Below, piece after piece: positions 24,471 through 32,428 of a DNA stretch of 64,000 bases. Within the stretch, counting starts at the first letter, position 1. Every line of letters begins with the position of its first letter. Position numbers and translations under genes: made by a program. The notes under the pieces were generated by a model, which did no database searches, was not told the DNA's origin, and was given only the letters and a program-made list of their open reading frames with translations. The DNA lies in assembly GCF_006974125.1 (NCBI RefSeq), contig NZ_CP037858.1, forward strand, positions 1,488,001 through 1,552,000, read 5' to 3'. This DNA is from Stenotrophomonas maltophilia. Its GTDB lineage: Bacteria; Pseudomonadota; Gammaproteobacteria; Xanthomonadales; Xanthomonadaceae.

Positions 24471-25616
24471 TCAACGACTGGCAGCTTCCACCGCAGCAGC
24501 GTCATCGGCCACGGCGGCTGCCGCGTCGGCTGCGGCGCGTGCAGCCGACGCGGCAGCACCGTCGGCACTGGCGCCCTCAACCTGCACGCGCACTTCCACC
24601 ATGCCTGCGCCATTGTTCAGGCCGGACACGTCGACGGTGTAGTGGCCGGCCGGCAGCGTTTCTTCCAGCCGCGCATTGGTGCCATTGCCACCGTCGTCGT
24701 TGGTCAGCTCGACATCCCCGCCGACCACGCGCAGCACGGTATCGACCTGGCTGGAGATCGCATCCAGGCGCACGTCGGCGGGACGATCCAGGGTCAGCAG
24801 GAAGCGGCGACGGCCGTCGTTGTCCAGCATGGTGTACACGCTGCCCGACTTCGGCAGGGCGGTACCATCGCGCTCGACCAGATTCCCCGGCAGTTCGATG
24901 CGGTTGGCCGACAGGGTGAACATGCCATTGACGCCGCTGCCGAGGCCGCGCGCGGTCAGGGTGTACTTGCCCGGCTTCAGCGACAGGGTCAGCCGCGAGT
25001 TGGTGCTGTCGTTGCCATCGTCGTTCTCGGCTTCAACGCCCTGGCCCGACAGCTTCAGCACCGGATCGAAGACATCCGACACCAGGCGGATTTCGTACAG
25101 GCCGGCCTTGTCCACCTGCAGGGTGTAGTCCTGCGAGTCACTGGCCAGCATGTCCACGATTTCGCCACTGCCCGCCAACGGCTTGCCGTCGTAGGGTTTC
25201 AGCTTCTCGGCGCGCAGGCGATACGGACCAAAGGCGGTCGGGCCATCGGCATTGACCGCCACCTGGTAGGTGCCGCCGCCATTGGCACGGAACGCCAGCG
25301 AGACGTCGCCTTCGCGTTCGTAACCGGTGTTGCTGGTGGACACCAGGCTGCCGTTGTTGAACACGGCGATCGAGCCGCTGAGGGCACCGGTCAGCTTCAG
25401 GCCGACCAGTTCCCTGTCTTCCAGCTTGATCTGGTAGAGCTGGTGATGGCTGCCGTCGTTGAAGTTGATGCCGCTGCGCGAGGTGATCTCGCCGGACACC
25501 GGCTTGTCGAAATCGAGCGACGCGGCCTTGCCTGCGTCACCACTGCTGCCGATGCGGTTGCAACCGCCGGCGACCAGGACCGCGGCTACGGTCAGTGTGA
25601 GTGCTGCCAAACGCAT
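24471..25616 (-). CDS. lipoprotein with repeated PPC-like domains and Ala-rich tail
   Basis: Envelope lipoprotein of 381 aa with lipobox VAGGC (Cys at 19). Three beta-rich segments follow (about 35-140, 145-240 and 245-345). The last two share the pattern NDDG-N-TN-RL-LPAG-Y-V, which resembles bacterial pre-peptidase C-terminal (PPC) domains that often bind calcium. The final 35 or so residues are almost pure Ala/Asp/Glu (ASAARAAADAAAAVADDAA). There is no enzymatic domain. The function is unknown; a carbohydrate- or protein-binding surface role is a guess. Confidence 0.75.
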   Translation of the reverse strand: MRLAALTLTVAAVLVAGGCNRIGSSGDAGKAASLDFDKPVSGEITSRSGINFNDGSHHQLYQIKLEDRELVGLKLTGALSGSIAVFNNGSLVSTSNTGYEREGDVSLAFRANGGGTYQVAVNADGPTAFGPYRLRAEKLKPYDGKPLAGSGEIVDMLASDSQDYTLQVDKAGLYEIRLVSDVFDPVLKLSGQGVEAENDDGNDSTNSRLTLSLKPGKYTLTARGLGSGVNGMFTLSANRIELPGNLVERDGTALPKSGSVYTMLDNDGRRRFLLTLDRPADVRLDAISSQVDTVLRVVGGDVELTNDDGGNGTNARLEETLPAGHYTVDVSGLNNGAGMVEVRVQVEGASADGAAASAARAAADAAAAVADDAAAVEAASR

Positions 25617-25695
25617 GTTGTTTCTCCTTGGCCTTCCATGTAGTTCCCGCGTGCCGGCCGGGCGCGCGGGGCCGGAAACGATACCCGTAAAAGCA

Positions 25696-25718
25696 AACGC
25701 CGGCGTGATGCCGGCGTT
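25696..25718 (-). terminator. terminator after fbaB
   Basis: On the minus strand AACGCCGGC-ATCAC-GCCGGCGTT is followed by TGCTTTTA, just after the aldolase stop. Confidence 0.85.
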
Positions 25719-25745
25719 GCCCTGTTCATCCAGCGATGGGACGGA

Positions 25746-26750
25746 TCAACCGTTCCACTTGCCCAGCGCGGCCAGGCCGTTGTCCTTGGCGCGCTCGTAC
25801 ACGGTCTTCTGGGCAGCGGCGTAGTTGCCCTTCATGTCCTTGGCCCACAGCTTCAGCGCGGCCTGCTGCATGGCGCGGCCGTAGGAGAAGCTCAGCGGCC
25901 ACGGCAGGTTGCCCAGCTGGTTCATCGCGTTCAGGTGCTCGGTCGACTGTTCGTCGCTCTGGCCACCGGACAGGAACACCACGCCCGGCAGGATCGCCGG
26001 CACGGTGCTCTTCAGGCACATCACGGTCGACTCGGCCACTTCCTCGACGTCGGCCTGCTCATCGCAGTTCTTGCCGGAGATGACCATCGACGCCTTCAGG
26101 ATGGTGCCTTCCAGCAGCACGTTCTGCTGGTACAGCGCGTCGAACAGCGAACGCAGGGTGGCTTCGGTGACTTCGTAGCAGGTCTCGATGTCGTGGTCGC
26201 CGTCCATGATCACTTCCGGCTCGACCATCGGCACCAGGCCGCATTCCTGGCACAGGGCGGCATAACGGGCCAGCGCGTGAGCGTTGGACTCGATGCAGGT
26301 GCCCGACGGAATGCTCTCGCCGATGTTGATGACCGCACGCCACTTGGCGAAGCGCGCACCCAGCTTGTAGTACTCCTGCAGGCGCTCGCGCAGGCCGTCC
26401 AGGCCTTCGGTGACCAGTTCGCCCGGGCAGCCGGCCAGCGGGTGCGCACCCTTGTCCACCTTGATGCCCGGAATCATGCCGTGGTCGGCCATGTACTTGG
26501 CGAACGGCACGCCGTCCCTGGTCGACTGGCGGATGGTTTCGTCGTACAGGATGGCGCCGGAAATGTGCTCGTTGAGCTTCGGCGTGGTCAGCAGCAGCTC
26601 GCGGTAGGCACGACGGTTCTCCTCGGTGTTCTCGATACCGACGCCGGCGAAACGCTTGGCGATGGTAGCGGTGGATTCGTCGATCGCGATGATGCCCTTG
26701 CCCGGGGCGACCATGGCCTGGGCGGTTTCGGCCAGCTGTTCGATGCTCAT
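25746..26750 (-). CDS. fbaB: class I fructose-bisphosphate aldolase
   Basis: Cytosolic enzyme splitting fructose 1,6-bisphosphate into two triose phosphates through a Schiff base, 334 aa. It is of the eukaryote-like class I type: IIAIDESTATIAKRF (17-33), FAKWRAVINIGE with Lys137, MVEPEV with Glu178, and the Schiff-base lysine Lys219 in LLEGTILKASMV. The C-terminus KWNG differs from the usual tyrosine end of animal enzymes. pyk, pgk and gap lie within the next 10 kb on the same strand. Its own terminator suggests a separate transcript. Confidence 0.94.
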   Translation of the reverse strand: MSIEQLAETAQAMVAPGKGIIAIDESTATIAKRFAGVGIENTEENRRAYRELLLTTPKLNEHISGAILYDETIRQSTRDGVPFAKYMADHGMIPGIKVDKGAHPLAGCPGELVTEGLDGLRERLQEYYKLGARFAKWRAVINIGESIPSGTCIESNAHALARYAALCQECGLVPMVEPEVIMDGDHDIETCYEVTEATLRSLFDALYQQNVLLEGTILKASMVISGKNCDEQADVEEVAESTVMCLKSTVPAILPGVVFLSGGQSDEQSTEHLNAMNQLGNLPWPLSFSYGRAMQQAALKLWAKDMKGNYAAAQKTVYERAKDNGLAALGKWNG

Positions 26751-26871
26751 GTATTTCCTGTGGCGGGTGCGGGAAAAACGTAAGTATAGCCCCGCTGCCC
26801 GTTGCCCCGGTGTCGAGGTCAGGATGGAAACGATTCCAAGTCTGCACAGGACAAAGAATGTCCTGCCGTTG

Positions 26872-26944
26872 GGGGTCAGAGCCCCTGCGGGGATCTGCCT
26901 CTGGGCCGGCGTGAGGGTCAGATCCCTGCAGGGGCTCTGACCCC
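26872..26944. repeat. compound GGGGTCAGA-type palindrome
   Basis: Arms of 17 nt (26872-26888 and 26928-26944, GGGGTCAGAGCCCCTGC form) enclose 39 bases that contain remnants of two inner family members (GGGGATCTGCC and AGGGTCAGATCCC). It looks like two copies merged. It lies between pyk and fbaB. Confidence 0.8.
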
Positions 26945-26977
26945 GGATCGGCAGCGCCGACCCGATACCGTCAAGGC

Positions 26978-28444
26978 TTACAGATCGCCCAGGCCGATGG
27001 CGCGGCCGTCGTCGCCCACTTCCAGCAGGCGCAGGGTGTTGGTCGCGCCCAGGGTTTCCATATGCTCGCCGCTGGTGAACACGACGCGGTCGCCGGCCTG
27101 CAGCAATTCGGCTTCGACCAGCAGGCGGATGCTGCCACGCGCGGCTTCGCGCGGGGTCAGGCCGCGGCTGTCGAAATTGATCGGATAGACATCGCGCATC
27201 AGCGCCATCTGCCGGCGTGCACCGTCATGGCGGGTGACCGCGAACACCGGCGCCTTGGCACGGAAACGCGACAGGTAACGCGCAGTGCCACCGGATTCGG
27301 TCATCGCCACGATCGCGCGCACGCCCACGTGCTGGGACAGGAACATGGTGGCCATGGCAATGGCCTGGTCGGCACGTTCCAGGTTGCGCGGCGAAGCGTT
27401 GAAGTCGGTCTCGGTCTGGAACTGGCGCTCGGCCCCCAGGCAGATGCGCGCCATCGCTTCGACGGCCTTGACCGGCCAGGCACCGGCAGCGGTCTCGGCC
27501 GACAGCATCACCGCATCGGTGCCATCGATGACCGAGTTGGCCACGTCCAGCACTTCAGCACGGGTCGGGATCGGGCTTTCCACCATCGACTGCAGCATCT
27601 GCGTGGCGGTGATCACCACCTTGTTCTGCGCCAGCGAGGCCTTGATGATCTTCTTCTGCAGGCCCGGCAGTTCGGCATCGCCGATTTCCACGCCGAGGTC
27701 GCCACGGGCCACCATCACCACGTCGCTGGCCTCGACGATTTCTTCCAGGTTCTCGATGGCCTCGGTGCGCTCGATCTTCGACACCAGCGCAGCGTCACAG
27801 CCATGCGAGCGGGCGATATCACGCGCGTCGTTCATGTCCTGCGCGTTGCGGCAGAACGACACGGCGATGAAGTCGACGCCGATCTTGGCGACGATGCCGA
27901 TCAGCTCCTTGTCACGCTCGGTCAGCGCGCCCAGCGACAGGCCGCCGCCCTGCTTGTTCAGGCCCTTGCGGTCGGACAGTACGCCGTCGTTGAGCACGGT
28001 GTTGATGATGCGTTCGCCCTGCACCTCGACCACCTGCAGCTGCATCAGGCCATCGTCGAGCAGCAGCACATCACCCGGGCCGACATCCTGCGGCAGGCCG
28101 AGGTAACTGACACCGACCTGGGTGGCATCACCCGGGCCGGCGTTGGTGCTGGCGATCAGGTCGAAGCGGTTGCCCGCCTTCAGTTGCACCTTGCCTTCGG
28201 CGAAGCGCTCGATGCGGATCTTCGGGCCTGGCAGGTCGGCCAGGATGCCCACTTCCACACCCACGCGGGCGGCGGCGGCACGCACTTCGGCAGCACGCTT
28301 GGCCTGGCCGGAGGGGTCACCGTGGCTGAAGTTGAGGCGCACCACGTTGACGCCGGCGCGGAACAGATCCTCCAGCACGCCCGGCGGATCAGTGGCCGGG
28401 CCGAGGGTGGCAAGGATCTTGGTGCGACGCTGACGCTCGAACAT
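26978..28444 (-). CDS. pyk: pyruvate kinase
   Basis: Glycolytic enzyme converting phosphoenolpyruvate and ADP to pyruvate and ATP, 488 aa. Motifs are TKILATLGPATD, RLNFSHGDP, the active-site strand DFIAVSFCRNAQD, MVARGDLGVEIGD and the signature ITATQMLQSMVESPIPTRAE followed by DGTDAVMLSAETAAG. The C-terminal regulatory domain is present. It lies between fbaB and the gph-like/pgk pair, with no overlap to either. Confidence 0.95.
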   Translation of the reverse strand: MFERQRRTKILATLGPATDPPGVLEDLFRAGVNVVRLNFSHGDPSGQAKRAAEVRAAAARVGVEVGILADLPGPKIRIERFAEGKVQLKAGNRFDLIASTNAGPGDATQVGVSYLGLPQDVGPGDVLLLDDGLMQLQVVEVQGERIINTVLNDGVLSDRKGLNKQGGGLSLGALTERDKELIGIVAKIGVDFIAVSFCRNAQDMNDARDIARSHGCDAALVSKIERTEAIENLEEIVEASDVVMVARGDLGVEIGDAELPGLQKKIIKASLAQNKVVITATQMLQSMVESPIPTRAEVLDVANSVIDGTDAVMLSAETAAGAWPVKAVEAMARICLGAERQFQTETDFNASPRNLERADQAIAMATMFLSQHVGVRAIVAMTESGGTARYLSRFRAKAPVFAVTRHDGARRQMALMRDVYPINFDSRGLTPREAARGSIRLLVEAELLQAGDRVVFTSGEHMETLGATNTLRLLEVGDDGRAIGLGDL

Positions 28445-28584
28445 GGTGAATGGGCCTCTCCCGATAAAGAACGGAAATTAGCACATCCTTCACGCCGCAT
28501 GTATACGGTTACAGCCTTGTGCTGCCTGACTCCGCGGGTCATGGAACGGACATGGTCCGGACATACGCTGGCGCAGGGCCCCCG

Positions 28585-28645
28585 GTAGCGCCGGGCCATG
28601 CCCGGCGGGCGTTGGGCAAAGCCGCCGGGCATGGCCCGGCGCCAC
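28585..28645. repeat. SMAG-type palindrome dimer
   Basis: GTAGCGCCGGGCCATGCCCG form at 28585-28607 and its reverse at 28624-28645 (GCCGGGCATGGCCCGGCGCCAC). It fills the gap between pyk and the HAD phosphatase gene. Confidence 0.8.
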
Positions 28646-28659
28646 CGGTCAAAGGTGTG

Positions 28660-29313
28660 TCAGGCCAACAGCGTCGTCAGCTGTGCCGGCTCGCGTGCCA
28701 GCTGGCCCGCACCGGCTTCAGTGAGTTCCGCTTCACCACCAAAGCCCCACAGCACGCCCACGCTTCGCAGACCATGGTGGCGAGCGCCCTCGATGTCCAT
28801 GCGGCGGTCGCCGACCATCCAGCACTGCACGGGCTGCACCTGCAGGCGGCGCAGCGCCTCCCCGACCAGTTCCGGCTTGTGGCTGCGCGAACCGTCCAGA
28901 GTCGAACCGACGATCTCCTCGAACAATCCACCAAAAGGCAGGTGGGCGAGGATGCGGCGCGCGTGCGGCTCGTTCTTGGCAGTGACCACCGCCAGGCGGT
29001 GGCCACGACCATGCAGCGTACGCAACGTGTCTTCAATCTGCGGGTACACCGTGTGCTCGCGCCAACCTTCGGCGTCGAAGCGCTCGCGGTAATAGCCCAC
29101 CGCCTGCTCCACCCGCGCCGGTTCACCGAACAGCGGCGCGAAGGTGGTGCGCAGCGACGGACCGATCCAGCCCAGCAGCGTTTCCTGCGCCGGCACCGGA
29201 TGGTCCATCTTCTGCAGCGCGTAGGCGATGCAGGCGGTGATGCCCACCTGCGAATCGATCAGCGTGCCGTCCAGGTCGAAGAACAGGACATCCTTGCCGT
29301 GGCCGGCACTCAT
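28660..29313 (-). CDS. HAD-superfamily phosphatase (phosphoglycolate phosphatase-like)
   Basis: Phosphohydrolase of 217 aa in the Gph/PhoN-type HAD subfamily. Motif I is [11 protein letters not shown] with nucleophile Asp13 and acid Asp15, motif II is [11 protein letters not shown], motif III lysine is in [10 protein letters not shown], and motif IV is [14 protein letters not shown]. An alpha-helical cap occupies about residues 20-85. It overlaps the pgk 3' end by 4 bases and is therefore part of a pgk operon; a role in removing a toxic side product such as phosphoglycolate is an inference. Confidence 0.87.
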   Translation of the reverse strand: MSAGHGKDVLFFDLDGTLIDSQVGITACIAYALQKMDHPVPAQETLLGWIGPSLRTTFAPLFGEPARVEQAVGYYRERFDAEGWREHTVYPQIEDTLRTLHGRGHRLAVVTAKNEPHARRILAHLPFGGLFEEIVGSTLDGSRSHKPELVGEALRRLQVQPVQCWMVGDRRMDIEGARHHGLRSVGVLWGFGGEAELTEAGAGQLAREPAQLTTLLA

Positions 29314-30485
29314 GCGCCGCGCGCGTCGAGCGCCGCCACTGCAGGCAGGGTCTTGCCTTCCAGGAACTCCAGGAACGCGCCGCCACCGGTGGAGATGTAG
29401 CTGACGTCCTTGGCGATATCGAACTTGTCGACCGCCGCCAGAGTGTCGCCGCCGCCCGCGATGGAGAAGGCCGGCGAGCTGGCAATCGCGCGGGCCAGTG
29501 CTTCGGTGCCCTTGCTGAAGGCTTCGAACTCGAACACACCGACCGGGCCGTTCCAGACCACGGTGCCGGCCTTCTCGATCAGCTGCGCGTACTGCGCGGC
29601 GGTCTGCGGGCCGATATCCAGGATCAGATCGTCTTCGGCAACGGCATCGACCGCCTTCACTTCGGCGACGGCGTCGGGCAGGAACTGCTTGGCGGTGACC
29701 ACGTCCACCGGCAGTGGAATGTCGGCGCCACGCGCCTTGGCATCGGCCACGATCTTCCTGGCGGTGTCCAGCAGATCCGGCTCGCACAGCGACTTGCCGA
29801 CGTTGTAGCCAGCGGCAGCGATGAAGGTGTTGGCGATGCCGCCACCGACGATCAGCTGATCGACCTTGACGACCAGGTTGGCCAGCAGTTCCAGCTTGGT
29901 GCTGACCTTGCTGCCGGCAACAATGGCCAGCAACGGCTTGGCCGGTGCGTCCAGCGCCTGTGCCAGTGCATCCAGCTCGGCCATCAGCAGCGGGCCACCG
30001 GCAGCCACCGGGGCGAAGCGGATGACGCCGTGGGTGGAGGCCTGGGCGCGATGCGCGGTACCAAACGCATCCATCACGAACACGTCGCACAGCGCGGCGT
30101 ACTTCTTCGACAGGGCCTCATCGTCCTTGCCCTCGCCGACGTTCATGCGGCAGTTTTCCAGCAGCACCAGCTGGCCCGGCTGCACGTCGACGCCGTCGAT
30201 CCAGTCGCGCACCAGCGGAACCTCGCGGCCGAGCAGCTCGGACAGGCGCGCCGCCACCGGTGCGAGTGAGTCGGCTTCGGTCCACACGCCTTCCTTCGGG
30301 CGACCTAGGTGCGAGGTGACCATCACCGCCGCGCCCTGCTCCAGCGCGCGCTTGAGCGTCGGCAGCGAAGCGGTGATGCGCTGTTCGGAAGTGATGCGGC
30401 CATTCTCGATCGGCACGTTCAGATCCTGGCGGATCAGCACGCGCTTGCCGGAGAGGTCGAGGTCGGTCATGCGGACGATGGACAT
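29310..30485 (-). CDS. pgk: phosphoglycerate kinase
   Basis: Glycolytic enzyme making ATP from 1,3-bisphosphoglycerate, 391 aa. N-domain parts are [19 protein letters not shown] and the [10 protein letters not shown] loop; the nucleotide half has [41 protein letters not shown] and the glycine loop [12 protein letters not shown]. The start at 30485 ([10 protein letters not shown]) is taken; a TTG two codons upstream is possible. A HAD phosphatase gene overlaps its stop. Confidence 0.95.
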   Translation of the reverse strand: MSIVRMTDLDLSGKRVLIRQDLNVPIENGRITSEQRITASLPTLKRALEQGAAVMVTSHLGRPKEGVWTEADSLAPVAARLSELLGREVPLVRDWIDGVDVQPGQLVLLENCRMNVGEGKDDEALSKKYAALCDVFVMDAFGTAHRAQASTHGVIRFAPVAAGGPLLMAELDALAQALDAPAKPLLAIVAGSKVSTKLELLANLVVKVDQLIVGGGIANTFIAAAGYNVGKSLCEPDLLDTARKIVADAKARGADIPLPVDVVTAKQFLPDAVAEVKAVDAVAEDDLILDIGPQTAAQYAQLIEKAGTVVWNGPVGVFEFEAFSKGTEALARAIASSPAFSIAGGGDTLAAVDKFDIAKDVSYISTGGGAFLEFLEGKTLPAVAALDARGA

Positions 30486-30637
30486 GGGCAACTCTTTGGC
30501 TCAGGGACGGGATGCCGGGATGCGGCAGGCGGTCATTGTATCGGGTGCGGGTGGAGGGAGGGCCGATGCCTGCGGCAGGCAGAGGCGCAGAGCAACAGCA
30601 ACAGCCAAAGCGCTGGCGCCTTGTGATGCTCTGGGTG

Positions 30638-30743
30638 GGCCGGGGCGGTGCGGGCTGGCAGGGGACGCCGTGAATCCGTCCGTGGAGGCTTGGCAGCCGC
30701 ATCCATGCGGCTGACACCCCTGCCAACCCGCACCGCCCCGGCC
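30638..30743 (+). repeat. long hairpin H4 with 52-nt core
   Basis: Arms of 27 nt (30638-30664 and 30717-30743, beginning GGCCGGGGCGGTGCGGG) with one C/T difference, around a 52-nt core (30665-30716) starting ACGCCGTGAATCCGTCC. The inner hairpin is AGCCGCAT-CC-ATGCGGCT. It pairs head-to-head with H5. Confidence 0.92.
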
Positions 30744-30888
30744 TCGACAGGTTCATGAGATAGAGCGGATGGCAAACGCAAGAGCAGTGTGTGGTGTCGG
30801 TTGAAGAAAGAAGGGGTGCGCGAAGCGCGCGACCCGCTTTTGCTTTTCTTTTTTTCTACGTGGGTGGACGCACACGGAAACTGTCCGT

Positions 30889-30992
30889 GGCCGGGCGGGT
30901 GGGTTGGCTGGGGGCGTGAGCCGCATGGATGCGGCGACCGAGCCTACAGGGACGTATTCACGGCGTCCCCCAGACAACCCACCCGCCCGGCC
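30889..30992 (-). repeat. long hairpin H5 with 52-nt core, reversed
   Basis: Arms of 26 nt (30889-30914 and 30967-30992, beginning GGCCGGGCGGGTGGGTTG) with one mismatch, around a reversed 52-nt core (30915-30966). The arm resembles that of H4 only in G-richness and the first few bases. Confidence 0.92.
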
Positions 30993-31051
30993 AAGCGCGG
31001 CTTTTGCTCGAAGAACGACCACCCACGAGGGGCTCCGCCGTTCGCCGTAAA

Positions 31052-32428
31052 CTACGCCGAAGGCGCAGGCTTCTGCCGAAGCAGGCTGACCGCCAGGCCA
31101 CCCACCACCAGCACCCCCAGCCCCAGCAGTGCCCACAGCAACCACGCCTTCCAGTCGCGCTGCGGCTGCAGTGCCACGTCTCCCGCCAGCGGCTCCGGGC
31201 TGCCTTCCAGGCGCGCCAGCGTGGGTTGCCATGACGGGTCATTGCGCTGGCGCAGCTCCTCGATCAGCACACCGATCGGCGCCTCCATCCTGCGTGCAGT
31301 GCTGCTGCCCACCGCCAGTGCATAGGGCGCCGCGCCCTGGCTCAGGAACACCAGTACTTCCGGCTGGTAGCCCAGGCGCAGGGACGGCGCAGTCGCGGTT
31401 TCGGCAGGGTTCGCGACCAACTTCCAGTAGCGGTCGCGATGCACGCCGCCCAGTGTCTGCGCAGCCGACTGCTGCCGCGGGCCCTGTGCGCCCTGCTGCA
31501 GCTGGTAAGCAATCCACGGCGCACTGCGGCGCTGCCACTCCGCACTTTCGTCGTCGCGGCTGAACAACGTCCACTGCACCAGGCTGTTGTCGGTGCTGGC
31601 CACATCCGCGCGGGCCACCGGGAAACGGCCATCCATCTCGAAGGTGTATTCGCCCTTGCCCTTCGAGGTCGGCTCCAGCGACAGCCACTCCCACGGCAGC
31701 GTCGCCGGCGCCGGCGGCAACTCGGCCAGTACGCTGCGCAGCGTCGGCAGGCGTGCATCGCCCTGCGCCAGCACGCGCAGGTAGCGGGCCTCGCCGTCCA
31801 CCTGCAGGCGGCGCTGCAGCAGGCGCTTGCCAGCGCGCTGCAGGTCGACCAGCGGGATATCGCGCCCGATCGGACGCCAGTGCTGCAGGTCGTCGCTGGC
31901 ATCCAGCTGCACCTGTGCCTGCAGCGGCTGGCCACTGTCGGCCCAATCCAGCACCAGGGCCGCCAATGGCTGCTGGCCGAGCACGCTGGCGTCGATCAGC
32001 CAGCCTCCCTGCCCGTTCGCCACGGCACCGCCACTCACGCGTGCCTCGACGCGACGCACGCGGCCATCGGTATCGCGCTCGGTCAGCAATTGCAGATCGT
32101 TGCGCTGTGCTTCGGCCAGCGGCGGCAGTGCGAACCAGGGCAGTTCACGCTGTACCGGCGGCTGCGCCAGCGGTTGATCGGGCGCCAGCAGTGCAGACGG
32201 CAACGATTGGCCAGCCGCGTTGAACACCTGCAGATCGCTCAGGTCCGCGGTACCGGCGCGACGGTAGATCGCCGGCTCCAGCACGACGCGATAGGCACCG
32301 GACTGCGCGCTGGACAACGTCAGCGGCCACTGTTCGGCGTACTGCGTGCGGTAATCGGCGGCCTGCGCCGCGACGGCGGCCAGCAGGCCGAACATCGCCG
32401 GCAGCATGGCCCTGCTCCACGTCTTCAT
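31052..32428 (-). CDS. DUF3999 family envelope protein
   Basis: Probable periplasmic protein anchored by its C-terminus, 458 aa. A signal peptide (about 1-25, ending AAQA) is followed by a long beta-rich region and one C-terminal transmembrane helix (WLLWALLGLGVLVVGGLAVS) with a short basic tail. The pattern and its partner identify it as DUF3999; no enzymatic motif is seen. It overlaps the DUF2339 gene by 4 bases (ATGA), and the two families are regularly found together. The function is unknown. Confidence 0.8.
   Translation of the reverse strand: MKTWSRAMLPAMFGLLAAVAAQAADYRTQYAEQWPLTLSSAQSGAYRVVLEPAIYRRAGTADLSDLQVFNAAGQSLPSALLAPDQPLAQPPVQRELPWFALPPLAEAQRNDLQLLTERDTDGRVRRVEARVSGGAVANGQGGWLIDASVLGQQPLAALVLDWADSGQPLQAQVQLDASDDLQHWRPIGRDIPLVDLQRAGKRLLQRRLQVDGEARYLRVLAQGDARLPTLRSVLAELPPAPATLPWEWLSLEPTSKGKGEYTFEMDGRFPVARADVASTDNSLVQWTLFSRDDESAEWQRRSAPWIAYQLQQGAQGPRQQSAAQTLGGVHRDRYWKLVANPAETATAPSLRLGYQPEVLVFLSQGAAPYALAVGSSTARRMEAPIGVLIEELRQRNDPSWQPTLARLEGSPEPLAGDVALQPQRDWKAWLLWALLGLGVLVVGGLAVSLLRQKPAPSA

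Larger units (their letters stand above)
30486..31051. other. gene-free repeat block upstream of pgk
   Basis: About 565 bases between pgk and the convergently arranged DUF3999 gene's 3' end. It holds a hairpin GCC-TGCGGCA-GGC (30568-30580), an AACAGC stretch, long hairpin H4 (30638-30743), about 145 bases including GCGCGAAGCGCGC and a T-rich run near 30840-30856, then the reversed long hairpin H5 (30889-30992). The pgk promoter must lie near 30500-30560 but I could not pick it out. Confidence 0.8.
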
